Of a stretch of DNA of 64,000 nt, positions 9,084 to 18,058 are shown piece after piece. Source of the DNA: Rhizomicrobium sp. (GTDB lineage: Bacteria; Pseudomonadota; Alphaproteobacteria; Micropepsales; Micropepsaceae); NCBI GenBank assembly GCA_037200385.1, contig JBBCGL010000001.1, positions 2,867,418 through 2,931,417 on the forward strand, read 5' to 3'. Every line of letters starts with the position of its first letter. Positions within the stretch are counted from its first letter, which is position 1. The notes under the pieces are model-generated. The model did not search any database and was not told the origin of the DNA. It saw only the letters and a list, made by a program, of their open reading frames with translations. A program made the translations under genes and the position numbers.

Positions 9084-9953
9084 TCACGCACCGATGTCCC
9101 GGAGAAAGGCATCGAGCAGCGAGGCATAGGCTTCCGGCTGCTCGTAGAAGGGCGCGTGACCCGTTCCCGGCACGAATTGGCCTTTGCCGCGCCACAAATT
9201 GCCCCATCGCAGCGCATCAAGACCCCGGGGATCGAAGAAGGGCTCATTGTCGCCCTGGATGACGGCGATCGGCTTCTTCCATTCGGCGACGACCTGACGC
9301 TGACGCTTGGCTCGTGGCGGATCGCTGCCGAATATATTGTCTGCAAAGATGCGTCGCAGCCTGCCGTCAAACCGGCGGCCGGCATTGAAGAGTTCGAAAT
9401 AAATGGGCCGTGTCGCACCGTAGAGTGCGCGGATATAGGCATTCAGCAGTTCAGGCGACGGCGACTCGCCGGTGACGACGGCCATCAGTTCGCCCGGATA
9501 GAAGACTTCGTCGACCTCGGCGCGGCCTGGTCCGCAAGGGGGCGTTCCCGTCAGCACCAAGGCCCGGAAATCGGCGCCTTGGCCGATGGCCTCGATACCA
9601 AGATGCCCGCCGAGCGACCAGCCGAGTACGACCGGCGCGACGATCTTCATGTCCGCAAGCGCCACAAGAACGGCCTGCGCCAGCGCCGTGAACGTATAGT
9701 CCCTCTCGGGCTCGCGTCCGTCGTCCGACTCGCCGGCCCCGGGCATGTCGAGAACCACCACACGCCGCCCATTGAAAAGGGGCTGCGCCAGCAGCGGCCG
9801 GAAGGCTGCCTTCGACGCGCTGTTGCCGTGAATGAGGACAAGCGCCGGCTCACGCCCGTGACGCTCCCACACCGCAAGCCGGCCGGCCGGCGTTTCCACC
9901 TTTTGCAGGACGAAGCCCGGCGGCGCGGGCTCACTGTAATATCTGGTGCTCAT
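9084..9953 (-). CDS. Alpha/beta-fold hydrolase
   Basis: A 289-residue protein. The oxyanion-hole motif HGNS lies at about 42-45, the nucleophile elbow is GWSLGG with Ser113, and the likely catalytic His266 sits in GTGHAPF. No signal peptide is visible, so it is probably cytoplasmic. The ATG at 9953 lies 14 bp after the TonB-receptor stop, so the two are probably cotranscribed. It could cleave an ester or lactone imported through that receptor, or one formed by a monooxygenase; the substrate is not readable. Confidence 0.83.
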   Translation of the reverse strand: MSTRYYSEPAPPGFVLQKVETPAGRLAVWERHGREPALVLIHGNSASKAAFRPLLAQPLFNGRRVVVLDMPGAGESDDGREPERDYTFTALAQAVLVALADMKIVAPVVLGWSLGGHLGIEAIGQGADFRALVLTGTPPCGPGRAEVDEVFYPGELMAVVTGESPSPELLNAYIRALYGATRPIYFELFNAGRRFDGRLRRIFADNIFGSDPPRAKRQRQVVAEWKKPIAVIQGDNEPFFDPRGLDALRWGNLWRGKGQFVPGTGHAPFYEQPEAYASLLDAFLRDIGA

Positions 9954-9967
9954 GGCCGGTTCGCGGC

Positions 9968-12163
9968 TCAAAAATGCAACGCGACGCTGATGCCGTAGGT
10001 TCGAGGGTCGCCATAGGCGGTGGTCTGGAGCACCCCGACCGTCGACCGGTCGTCGTGATAGGTCGTGTAGACCTCGTCCATGAGATTCTTGCCCCACAAT
10101 GTCGCTTCCCAATCGCCCGAGACGAGGCTGAGACGCGCGTTGACGATGTTGCGGGTATCGGTCTCGAAGCGCTTGGAATTCGTCGCCTCGTAATAAACCG
10201 GCGACTGGCCGGTATATTCCAGGCGTCCGATCAAGGTGCCGAAAGAAATCGGATAGGTATATTCGCCGGCGGCCTGGAAGGTGAAGGCGGGAGCGCCGAT
10301 GATCCGGTTGCCCGAGCAGTCGGTCGTGCCGCCGCCGAGCGATGCGGGAATCGAGCAATCCTGGTAGCGCGTATAGTGTGCGTCGAGATATCCAAGCGAG
10401 CCCTCGAGCTTGAAGGCGTCGGTGACGTAGCCAACGAGTTCGGCTTCCGCGCCCTTTATCGTGGCCGCGCCGGCGTTGTTCAACGTCACGCCGCTGCCCA
10501 GGAGCTGCGATACCTGCATGTTCTCGTATTCGGTGTCGAAGACGGCGAAGTTCGCGCGCAGACTGTTGTCGAAGAGTTCGGTCTTTACGCCACCCTCATA
10601 GGTGGTCGCATGTTCTGGACCGGCGAACAGCCCGTTGGTCGAACCGACCAAATCGATATTGAAAGCCGAGCTCTTGTAGCCTTGTGCGACGCGCACATAG
10701 GTCATGATATCCGGCATCACCTGGTAGGAGAGCGAACCCATCGGTGACAGATCATAGTTGGTCACCTTCTTCGCATAGGAAAGGGAGGGCAGCGACAGAA
10801 GCGCGAAGATACCGGACGGATCTTCCTGGTCGAAGCCGGCATTCTTGCCCTCCGCGCTGTAGCGGAGACCGCCGGAGAGGGTCAGTGCACCGGTGATGCG
10901 ATAGTCGAGATTGGCGAAGATTGCGTAGGTATTGGTGGTCACCGCACCAAGCGTATAGAGCGGCGGATTGCCGGGGATTCCGAATCCGGAACCGATGTCG
11001 AGCTCGCGGCTGGTGGAAACGGTCTGACTGAAATAATAGGCACCCGCCACGTAGCTGAGATCGCTGCCGATGTCACCGTTCAGGCGGAGCTCTTGCGAAA
11101 AGAACTTCGTCTTGTCGGACCAGATATCCTTGGACAGATAGATCAGCGGCGACTGGTCGTCGTCGAGCGATGCGTGATAGTCGGCCATGCGATAAGCGCT
11201 GATCGAGGTCAGGGTGGCAAAGTCGAGATCGATAGTACCCGTGAGCGAGATGCCGTAATTGTCGCGGTGCAGGTAATCCTGGCCGTCGGGTTCGATCGTA
11301 TGCGGCTGGGTTGCCATCGGATTTCCGGGCAGGCCCGGCAAATCGGTGACCTGGAAATAGGCAGGCCTGCCGCGGTCGTGCAGACCATCGACCGACAGGG
11401 CGAAGGACATCTTGTCCGTCGGCGTGTAGTACAGAGAGCCGCGATAGGACATCAGGTTGAGCGCGTCGCCATCCGGACCGCCGTTCAGGTTCTTATAGGT
11501 ACCGCTGCTGGAGACGTAACCGAGCGAGATCTTGCCGCCGACGGTGTCGGACAAAGGTCCCATGGCGTAGCCTTGCGCCCGAACAAGCCCGTAATTGCCC
11601 ACTTCGGCGCGCGCTTCGCCCTCGAACTGGTCGGTGGGCTTCATCGTCGTGATATTGAAAACGCCGGCCACCGTGTTCTTGCCGAACAGCGTGCCCTGCG
11701 GACCGCGCAGCACTTCGACCTGCGACACATCGATCAGCTCTTGATTGTAGTTATCCGAGCGACCCTGATAGACGCCATCGACATAGATGCCGACGCCGGA
11801 TTCGATGCCGATATTGCGCTCGAGCGTGGACACGCCGCGGATGCCCAATTGCCCCTGCAGCGAGCCGGCAATGCCGCCACCGAAGGACACATTCGGGACC
11901 TGGGTAATGAGGTCGGAGAAGGAACTGACTCCCGCGCCGTGCAAGTCGGCCGCCGAAAGCGCCGAAACCGAAGCCGGAACGCTCTGGAGGGACTCCGAAA
12001 CCTTGCGGGCGGTGACGGTGACGGTTTCAACCTGGCCCGCAGCCGCAATAGGGTCGGCTTGAGCCGCAACGGGCAAAATCGCCAGCATCGCCGCGGTCAT
12101 CGCCGCCGTTGCGTACAATTCCCGATTGAAATACCTGGTAAAATTCGATCCCAGCGCCATCAC
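9968..12163 (-). CDS. TonB-dependent outer-membrane receptor
   Basis: A 731-residue protein with a signal peptide (about 1-35, cleaved near AAQA-DP), a plug domain (about 45-165, containing VEVLRGPQGTLFGKNTVAG) and a C-terminal beta-barrel ending in Phe (ISVALHF). The early VETVTVTARK segment matches a TonB box. Such receptors import siderophores, vitamins, sugars or aromatic/peptidic substrates using TonB energy. It is followed by an alpha/beta hydrolase and divergent from an AraC regulator, so it may import the substrate catabolised by the neighbouring enzymes (inference). Confidence 0.92.
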   Translation of the reverse strand: MMALGSNFTRYFNRELYATAAMTAAMLAILPVAAQADPIAAAGQVETVTVTARKVSESLQSVPASVSALSAADLHGAGVSSFSDLITQVPNVSFGGGIAGSLQGQLGIRGVSTLERNIGIESGVGIYVDGVYQGRSDNYNQELIDVSQVEVLRGPQGTLFGKNTVAGVFNITTMKPTDQFEGEARAEVGNYGLVRAQGYAMGPLSDTVGGKISLGYVSSSGTYKNLNGGPDGDALNLMSYRGSLYYTPTDKMSFALSVDGLHDRGRPAYFQVTDLPGLPGNPMATQPHTIEPDGQDYLHRDNYGISLTGTIDLDFATLTSISAYRMADYHASLDDDQSPLIYLSKDIWSDKTKFFSQELRLNGDIGSDLSYVAGAYYFSQTVSTSRELDIGSGFGIPGNPPLYTLGAVTTNTYAIFANLDYRITGALTLSGGLRYSAEGKNAGFDQEDPSGIFALLSLPSLSYAKKVTNYDLSPMGSLSYQVMPDIMTYVRVAQGYKSSAFNIDLVGSTNGLFAGPEHATTYEGGVKTELFDNSLRANFAVFDTEYENMQVSQLLGSGVTLNNAGAATIKGAEAELVGYVTDAFKLEGSLGYLDAHYTRYQDCSIPASLGGGTTDCSGNRIIGAPAFTFQAAGEYTYPISFGTLIGRLEYTGQSPVYYEATNSKRFETDTRNIVNARLSLVSGDWEATLWGKNLMDEVYTTYHDDRSTVGVLQTTAYGDPRTYGISVALHF

Positions 12164-12223
12164 CTAACCCTCAACTCATGAACACAGCCGCCGGAAAGTT
12201 ATCGCGCCGCGGAACGCGCTGTC

Positions 12224-12281
12224 TTTTGGGTGTCACACTTAGTTTTTTTCTGGACGCATTTGTTTTGCGGCGCACCCAAAA
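12224..12281. promoter_or_regulatory. Widely spaced inverted repeat between TonB receptor and AraC gene
   Basis: The 9-bp arms TTTTGGGTG (12224-12232) and CACCCAAAA (12273-12281) are perfect inverted copies, 40 bp apart, in the divergent promoter region. They could be half-sites for the AraC regulator encoded at 12291, allowing loop or cooperative binding. Position and symmetry are the only evidence. Confidence 0.35.
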
Positions 12282-12290
12282 TCCGGCCGC

Positions 12291-13385
12291 GTGCTAGCGT
12301 TGCCGGTCGGCATACCGCAAAAAGAGCTATCCGTGTCGCGTTCCCTTGTTGCCCCACCCGCCGGCAAGCTCTTCAAATGGGGCGATTTCGCACAATTTGT
12401 GGGTGCCGTGACCCTCGAATCCGAAGCTGCGGAGTTGCGCCAGAGCGTTTCGGGGACGGAATTCGGGCGCATCGACCTGTCCGAGGCGGATGGGAAGGGC
12501 TCGATCGAATATCTCTGCAGCGATTCTCTGCGCGTGATCGTCTTCGACTGCGCCTTTCGCGGCGAGCACACATTCCACGTCATCGACGACGGATGGATTC
12601 GGCTGAATTTCAGCCTGAGCATTTCCGTCGACATGGCGTTCGGCAAGCGCAGCAGCATTCCCGTTCTGTCGCCTTCCTGGCGGTTCGTGTCGGTGCCGTC
12701 CGACGAGCTGACCGTGGAAAGCGTCGCGCCCGGTGCCGCGCTGAAATGGGTCACCGTATGTTGTCGGCCGGAGACATTGGGCGAGCTCGCCGACATGGTC
12801 CCGGACGACTTGCCCCTGCGCGAAAGCGAGCACCTGCCCGATGCCGACGGCTTCGCCTATCGGCCGTTCAAATTCACGCCGGCCCTTCGGGAAGCCACGG
12901 CGGAGATGATCAACCAGCGGCCACAGGGCGGACTTCGCGCCTCCTATGTCGCATCCAAGGCGCAAGAGCTTCTGATCCTGAGCCTGGACTATATGTTCAA
13001 CCAGCAGTCGCCCGATGCATTGTCGCAACATATCCGGCTGAATGCGCGCGACATAACGGCCCTGCAAATGGCGCGGGAGATATTGGACGAGAACCTCGCC
13101 CATCCGCCGACCGTCGCCAATCTCAGCCAGATGGTCGGGCTGAATCGCAACAAGCTGTTCTACGGCTTCAAGAGTCTTTTCGGCGTCAGCATTTCCGAGC
13201 ATCTGCAGGAAATGCGCATCGTCACCGGTCACCGCCTGCTGACAACCACCGACGAGCCCATCAGCGAGATCGCGGCTGCCATCGGCTTTCGCCATCAATG
13301 CAATTTCTCCACGGCCTTCCGCGCCCATTACGGCATGACACCGAGCCGCTTGCGCGCCCGACAGGGTAGCGCCGCGGCGGAGTAG
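12291..13385 (+). CDS. AraC-family transcriptional regulator
   Basis: About 364 residues from a GTG at 12291; another GTG near 12330 is possible. The last 100 residues hold the two AraC helix-turn-helices (TVANLSQMVGLNRNKLFYGF, then ISEIAAAIGFRHQCNFSTAF and MTPSRLR). The N-terminal 250 residues form an unassigned sensor domain. It is divergent from the TonB receptor and probably activates it when substrate is present, as is common for AraC-receptor pairs. Confidence 0.87.
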   Translation: MLALPVGIPQKELSVSRSLVAPPAGKLFKWGDFAQFVGAVTLESEAAELRQSVSGTEFGRIDLSEADGKGSIEYLCSDSLRVIVFDCAFRGEHTFHVIDDGWIRLNFSLSISVDMAFGKRSSIPVLSPSWRFVSVPSDELTVESVAPGAALKWVTVCCRPETLGELADMVPDDLPLRESEHLPDADGFAYRPFKFTPALREATAEMINQRPQGGLRASYVASKAQELLILSLDYMFNQQSPDALSQHIRLNARDITALQMAREILDENLAHPPTVANLSQMVGLNRNKLFYGFKSLFGVSISEHLQEMRIVTGHRLLTTTDEPISEIAAAIGFRHQCNFSTAFRAHYGMTPSRLRARQGSAAAE

Positions 13386-13491
13386 ACTTCCCCCGCATGG
13401 AGCCACGGCTCACGATTCGTTCGCGGCGCGGCATTTCACTTGCTTTCCGCGTTGTCGCGCGTATGAAACGGCGATCCTGTCAGAGGCCGCC

Positions 13492-14514
13492 ATGATCGAC
13501 GTTCGCAGCGATACCGTCACCCGCCCCACGGCCGCCATGCTCGATGCGATGATGCGCGCGAAGGTCGGCGACGACGTCTTCGGCGAGGACGAGACGGTCA
13601 ACGCACTGCAGGACAAGGCTGCGGCGCTTTTCGGAATGGAGGCGGCGCTCTTCTTTCCGACCGGTACGATGAGCAACCAGGTCGGCATCCGCGTGCATGT
13701 GCGGCCGGGGGACGAGGTCATCTGCTCGGAAAATGCGCATGTCTATGTCTATGAAGGAGGCGGTATCGCTTCCAATGCCGGCGCGTCGGTCAAACTGTTG
13801 CGCGGCGATACGGGGCTCTTCGCGGCGGCGGACGTTGCGGCGGCGATCAACAACCGGCTGGACTCGCATCTCGCCTATTCGCGCCTGGTCTCGATCGAGA
13901 ATACCATGAATCGGGGCGGCGGGTGCTGCTGGGATATCCGTGAGATCGCGGCGATCGCCACCCTATGCCGCAGCAAGGCGCTGGCGCTGCATCTCGACGG
14001 TGCCCGCCTGTTCAACGCCCTTGTCGCGACGGGAGAGACGGCGGCGCGCTATGGCGCGCTGTTCGACACGATTTCGATCTGCCTTTCCAAAGGTCTCGGC
14101 ACACCTGCAGGCTCCGTTCTGTTGGGCAGCCGCGAGAAAATCGCGCTGGCCCACCGCTATCGCAAAGCGATGGGCGGCGGCATGCGCCAGGTCGGCTATA
14201 TTGCCGCCGCCGGTCTTTATGCGCTCGAGCACAATATCGAGCGTCTCGCGGAAGACCACGCCAAGGCCACCAAGCTGGCGGCTGCGCTACGCGACCTTGG
14301 CTATGTCGAACGCGTCATGCCGGCCGAGACCAATCTCGTGATCGCGCACCTTCGTGTGGATGCCGGCGCCTACGTCGCCTTTCTTGAGCAGCATGGCATC
14401 CGCGCCATCGCCATGGGTCCCAGGATGGTCCGCTTCGTATTCCATCTCGACGTCAGCGATCGCGACCTCGATCAAATCCTCGACGTCGTCGATCGGTTCA
14501 AGTCCAAGGCCTGA
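13492..14514 (+). CDS. ltaE: Low-specificity L-threonine aldolase
   Basis: A 340-residue fold-type I PLP enzyme. It starts with the family hallmark DVRSDTVTRPT and has the PLP-binding Lys200 in LSKGLGTPAGS, plus LHLDGARLFNA, which carries the conserved Asp contacting the PLP ring. It cleaves L-threonine or allo-threonine to glycine and acetaldehyde. Length matches the family. Its closeness to homoserine- and aldehyde-oxidising genes fits amino-acid catabolism. It is separated from the AraC gene by 106 bp and may have its own promoter. Confidence 0.92.
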   Translation: MIDVRSDTVTRPTAAMLDAMMRAKVGDDVFGEDETVNALQDKAAALFGMEAALFFPTGTMSNQVGIRVHVRPGDEVICSENAHVYVYEGGGIASNAGASVKLLRGDTGLFAAADVAAAINNRLDSHLAYSRLVSIENTMNRGGGCCWDIREIAAIATLCRSKALALHLDGARLFNALVATGETAARYGALFDTISICLSKGLGTPAGSVLLGSREKIALAHRYRKAMGGGMRQVGYIAAAGLYALEHNIERLAEDHAKATKLAAALRDLGYVERVMPAETNLVIAHLRVDAGAYVAFLEQHGIRAIAMGPRMVRFVFHLDVSDRDLDQILDVVDRFKSKA

Positions 14515-15036
14515 GCCGATGTCGATCAAACGGCCGTAGAGCCGCATGGCGCATTCATCCCCGGATCCGGCATCTCGCTGCTCGTGAGAAGCATCACATG
14601 GGTATCGTGCTCTTCCTCGCGCGGCGTGCGTGTTCGGGCGACCGATCGACCATTTTCATCGCTGTGGCGGCCACCCTTCATCGGCCGGCCGGCCGCCGAA
14701 GACCATTGTCACCTGAACGGCTCGGCGCTGGCGGACGGCAAGCCCAAATACGTCATCTGCGTCTCTCAGAGCGGCACCTTCGACGGCTGGCGCGATCTTC
14801 CTTCGCAATTGCGTCTGACTCAGCAGTAGCGGGCTAATCCTCCAACCGGTTCAGACAAGCGACAGCGAAGATATCACGCGTAACAGGGAACGTTGACCTG
14901 GGAACAGGGAGTCCATCGTCAATGCTGGCCTTGCCGCCAAGTGAGCGGGCTAGACAATCCCCGTTTTCCGGATTCTCGCGTCCGACGCCTTCCCGTCTTT
15001 CACGAGCAACGCGATATCGCAGCGCCGCTGCCCGGA
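14515..15036. other. 522-bp gap, no confident gene
   Basis: This is the region between the convergent threonine aldolase and small membrane-protein genes. One plus-strand frame (14584-14829) ends in a protein-like segment (KPKYVICVSQSGTFDGW) but its N-terminal half is Arg/Ser-rich and looks random. It may be the decayed end of a gene. No RNA gene or terminator stands out. Confidence 0.4.
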
Positions 15037-15408
15037 TCACTTACCCTTGAAGCAACTGATCGAGCCGATGTTGGCGGCGCCGTACTGCACAAGCCCCGCA
15101 GGTCCAGGCGCGTGCGCCACCGCGATAGGCAGGTAGATATAGCACACCGTATTGTCCACCGGGTCGCGCCAGCGCTCGATGGTCGTGTCCTGGAGCGGAC
15201 CCGGATACTGGGACTCGAGCCGCATATGCGGGGTCTGGGCACGATCACCATTGGCAAGCTGCTGGCTGGCCGCGACATAGTCGGTTCCATCGCCGCCCGG
15301 GAGAGGCCTCAGCCTTCCCATCGCCGAGAGCACAACGACAACCGCAAGCAGAGCGACCAATGCCCAGGCGACCCACGCCGACGCGACAAATCGCCGAAGA
15401 CTATCCAT
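15037..15408 (-). CDS. Small membrane-anchored protein downstream of the trimeric adhesin
   Basis: A 123-residue protein from the ATG at 15408, with GGGAAG as ribosome-binding site. One membrane segment (about 9-32, Ala/Val/Leu-rich) is followed by a polar, probably periplasmic domain with two cysteines (in TVCYIYLPIAV and SISCFKGK). I do not recognise a family. The gene starts 14 bp after the adhesin stop, so the two are almost certainly cotranscribed. A role as a periplasmic helper of the adhesin, like small accessory proteins in other trimeric autotransporter operons, is inference. Confidence 0.72.
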   Translation of the reverse strand: MDSLRRFVASAWVAWALVALLAVVVVLSAMGRLRPLPGGDGTDYVAASQQLANGDRAQTPHMRLESQYPGPLQDTTIERWRDPVDNTVCYIYLPIAVAHAPGPAGLVQYGAANIGSISCFKGK

Positions 15409-15422
15409 CTGCTTCCCGCCCG

Positions 15423-18029
15423 CTAGAACTCGACCGAGAAGCCTGCGCGGACAACCCACTCCTTGCTGGAGCCCTCGGACACGGTGGCATCCACCATGGC
15501 AGGCGTCTCGATGTCAAACCGGTGCGCCAGCGCCATGCCGAAGCCCTCCTGGCCGCGGAAATAGGAGGTGTTGAAGGCGAAGGTCGACTTGCCCGGCGCC
15601 GACGGCGTCTCGATGGACGGTGCGGCGGCAACGGCCGTGATGGCCGCGGAGAACTGGCTGAAGTTCACCGCATCCAGCGGCTCGCGGCCGCGCGCCACAT
15701 TGGTGAGGCGGCGCGGGTCGTTCGGCGTGCCGAAGGACACGGTGTTGTCCTGCAACGCGACCGAGTTGGCGCCGATGGCAACCGAGTTATTCCCCGTCGC
15801 GGCCGCGTTCGGACCGATGGCCACGGCGTTCGTGCCGCTCGACAGGCTGTTCGAGCCGACCGCCACCGAGTTGCTGCCCGACGAGTTCGACTGCGAGCCG
15901 ACCGCGACCGACTGATTGCCGCCCGACGTGCTCTGGTAACCGCCCGCGTAGGACTGGTTGCCTGGCGCACTGGCGCTAGGGCCGACCGCGACGCAATTGG
16001 GACCGGTCGCGACCGCGAAGTCGCCCAACGCGGCGCAGCCGCCGGATGCGAATGCCTTGTAGCCCACCGCGACCGAGTCGAGTGCCGTCGAACCGGTACC
16101 GATGGCGATCGTGTTCAGGCCAAGCGAGGACGAACCCTCGCCCATGGCGATCGAGCCGGCTTGCGTGGCACGCGCACCGTCGCCGACCGCGACCGACGCG
16201 TTGCCGGACGCAAGGCTGTTGTTGCCATAGGCCGCCGCGTTGGTGCCGCTCGCGACCGAGCCTTGGCCATAGGCCGCTGCGTTGGTGGCGCTGGCCACCG
16301 AACCGAAGCCGGCGGCTATGCTGAAGTTGCCGTTCGCGGTCGAGCCGGCGCCGAAGGCGGCGCTGTTCGTGCCGCCGGCGGAACTGGTCTCGCCGATCGC
16401 GGTCGATCCGTCGGCGGAGGCGACGGCGAACGCGCCGAAGGCCGAACTGGTCGTACCGGCGGCGAACGCTCCCGCGCCGACCGCGGTGCTGTCGGTGCTG
16501 AAGGCCTGCGCATGATCGCCATAGGCTGCGTCGCCGGCACCGTTGGCCTTGCTTTCGAAGCCTGCCGCGACGCTGAAATCGCCGCCGGCCGTGGCATGAT
16601 CGCCATAAGCGGCGCTGCTGGCGCCCGTCGCCGTTGCGGTGTCGCCATAGGCCGCGCTTGACGTGCCGAAGGCGAGCGCGTTCACGCCAGCTGCCGTGCT
16701 GTTGTCGCCGGAGGCCGTCGCGGTGTCGCCGAAGGCGGAGCTGTTCGCGCCGGAGGCGGTGGCGCTGAATCCGATGGCGGAGGCATTCACCGCCGACGCC
16801 GTCGTGCCGAAACCGACGGCCGTCGTGAAGTCGGCCGTCGCCTGCGCATTCGTGCCGAAGGCGACAGCCCCCTGGCCGTTGGCCGACGAACCGGCGCCGA
16901 TGGTGATCGCGAAATCCGCTCCCGCGGTCGAATGCGCGCCGATGGCGATCGATTCCAGACCGCTGGAGGTTGAGGACTCGCCCAAGGCGACGCTCTGCAC
17001 GCCGGAAGCCGCAGAGAAGTCGCCGACCGCGACCGCTTCGTTGCCGGCCGCGGCGAAGGCGCCAAGCGCCGTGCCGGTGATGCCCGCCGTGGCATGATCG
17101 CCGATTGCGACACCCTCCAGGTCGGCGAACGAATCCTGCCCGAACGCGACGGCGCCAACCCCGGCGGCATGTGCGCCATTGCCGAGCGCTATCGCAGTGG
17201 CGTCGTCGGCAATCGCCTGCGCGCCGCTGCCGGCGCCGGAGAGCGAGCCGCCGCCGAGCGCGATACCGGTCGAATAGCTCGCGCCGTCGGGATTGCCGAT
17301 GGTGATACCGCCGTTGAACGCCGACAGGCCCTGGCCGAGATTGAGGTTGGCGTCGCCGGTAATCGTGCCGGAGAACTCCTGCTCGCAGTTCGGGAGCCCC
17401 TGGGTGTATTCGCCCAGCGCTTGCGCCTTGGTGTTGTCGACCTGTGCCGCGATGGACGAAGCGAGGCCGCCGGCATCGGTGCCCAGGCCCGCAACATCGG
17501 TGCCGAACTCCGTGGCATCGAGCCCCTCGCCCGCGCCGAGCTCGAGCGCGGCGGCCGCCGCCAGCTCCGAACCGGGAATGCCGGCCGCGGTCGGCGCCGG
17601 CGCCACGCCATAGGCCGCGGTCTCGGCCAGGCCGGCGCCCATCTGGAGGAATTCGGGAACCTTGGCGCCCGCCGTCGCGGCGGTCGCGGTCAACGCGCCG
17701 ATCTGCGTCGCGACGCCGGCAGCCTGGGCCGCCAGGCCCACGTCATTGGCCGTATTGGCGGCGTCCTGCAGCGCATTGATCGCGCCCTGATATTGCTGGA
17801 CGCAACCGCCCTGGCCGACGGCGTTATGGGTGGCGGCCGTCGAGGTCGTGAGCGTGTGGATGGTCGCGCTGGACGGCGTGCCGGGCATCGTGGTCACCGT
17901 ATCCGCCCAGCCGGGCGCACAGAGCGTCACGGTGAGCACCGTGCCCAGGCTCAGCGCACGGAACGCGCGAGGCAGCTTTTGCGGCCTGTCCGAACCAGCC
18001 ACACGCTCTGCGATGGATATCTTCATCAT
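15423..18029 (-). CDS. YadA-like trimeric autotransporter adhesin (type Vc)
   Basis: An 868-residue protein from the ATG at 18029, chosen because GGAGGGG precedes it. It has a long N-terminal signal region (about 1-43), an Ala-rich segment, then from about 240 to 770 a run of 14-residue head repeats of the form S-x-A-x-G-x-x-(S/A)-x-A. Such repeats build the left-handed beta-roll of YadA-like heads. The C-terminal 70 residues end in alternating hydrophobic strands and a final Phe (RAGFSVEF), matching a YadA membrane anchor. The coiled-coil stalk is very short. The gene begins 29 bp after the giant autotransporter gene, in the same operon. Confidence 0.88.
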   Translation of the reverse strand: MMKISIAERVAGSDRPQKLPRAFRALSLGTVLTVTLCAPGWADTVTTMPGTPSSATIHTLTTSTAATHNAVGQGGCVQQYQGAINALQDAANTANDVGLAAQAAGVATQIGALTATAATAGAKVPEFLQMGAGLAETAAYGVAPAPTAAGIPGSELAAAAALELGAGEGLDATEFGTDVAGLGTDAGGLASSIAAQVDNTKAQALGEYTQGLPNCEQEFSGTITGDANLNLGQGLSAFNGGITIGNPDGASYSTGIALGGGSLSGAGSGAQAIADDATAIALGNGAHAAGVGAVAFGQDSFADLEGVAIGDHATAGITGTALGAFAAAGNEAVAVGDFSAASGVQSVALGESSTSSGLESIAIGAHSTAGADFAITIGAGSSANGQGAVAFGTNAQATADFTTAVGFGTTASAVNASAIGFSATASGANSSAFGDTATASGDNSTAAGVNALAFGTSSAAYGDTATATGASSAAYGDHATAGGDFSVAAGFESKANGAGDAAYGDHAQAFSTDSTAVGAGAFAAGTTSSAFGAFAVASADGSTAIGETSSAGGTNSAAFGAGSTANGNFSIAAGFGSVASATNAAAYGQGSVASGTNAAAYGNNSLASGNASVAVGDGARATQAGSIAMGEGSSSLGLNTIAIGTGSTALDSVAVGYKAFASGGCAALGDFAVATGPNCVAVGPSASAPGNQSYAGGYQSTSGGNQSVAVGSQSNSSGSNSVAVGSNSLSSGTNAVAIGPNAAATGNNSVAIGANSVALQDNTVSFGTPNDPRRLTNVARGREPLDAVNFSQFSAAITAVAAAPSIETPSAPGKSTFAFNTSYFRGQEGFGMALAHRFDIETPAMVDATVSEGSSKEWVVRAGFSVEF

Positions 18030-18058
18030 ATGCCCCTCCAACCCGCGCTTCACGGGAC

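Noticed and set aside
14584-14829. An 81-residue gene after the threonine aldolase
   Set aside because: Only the last 30 residues look protein-like; there is no ribosome-binding site and no recognisable family. It is kept as part of the described gap.
15660-17200. Regularly spaced repeats resembling a CRISPR or tandem-repeat array
   Set aside because: The repeats are 42-bp units in frame with the YadA-like head, vary at codon third positions and have no unique spacers.
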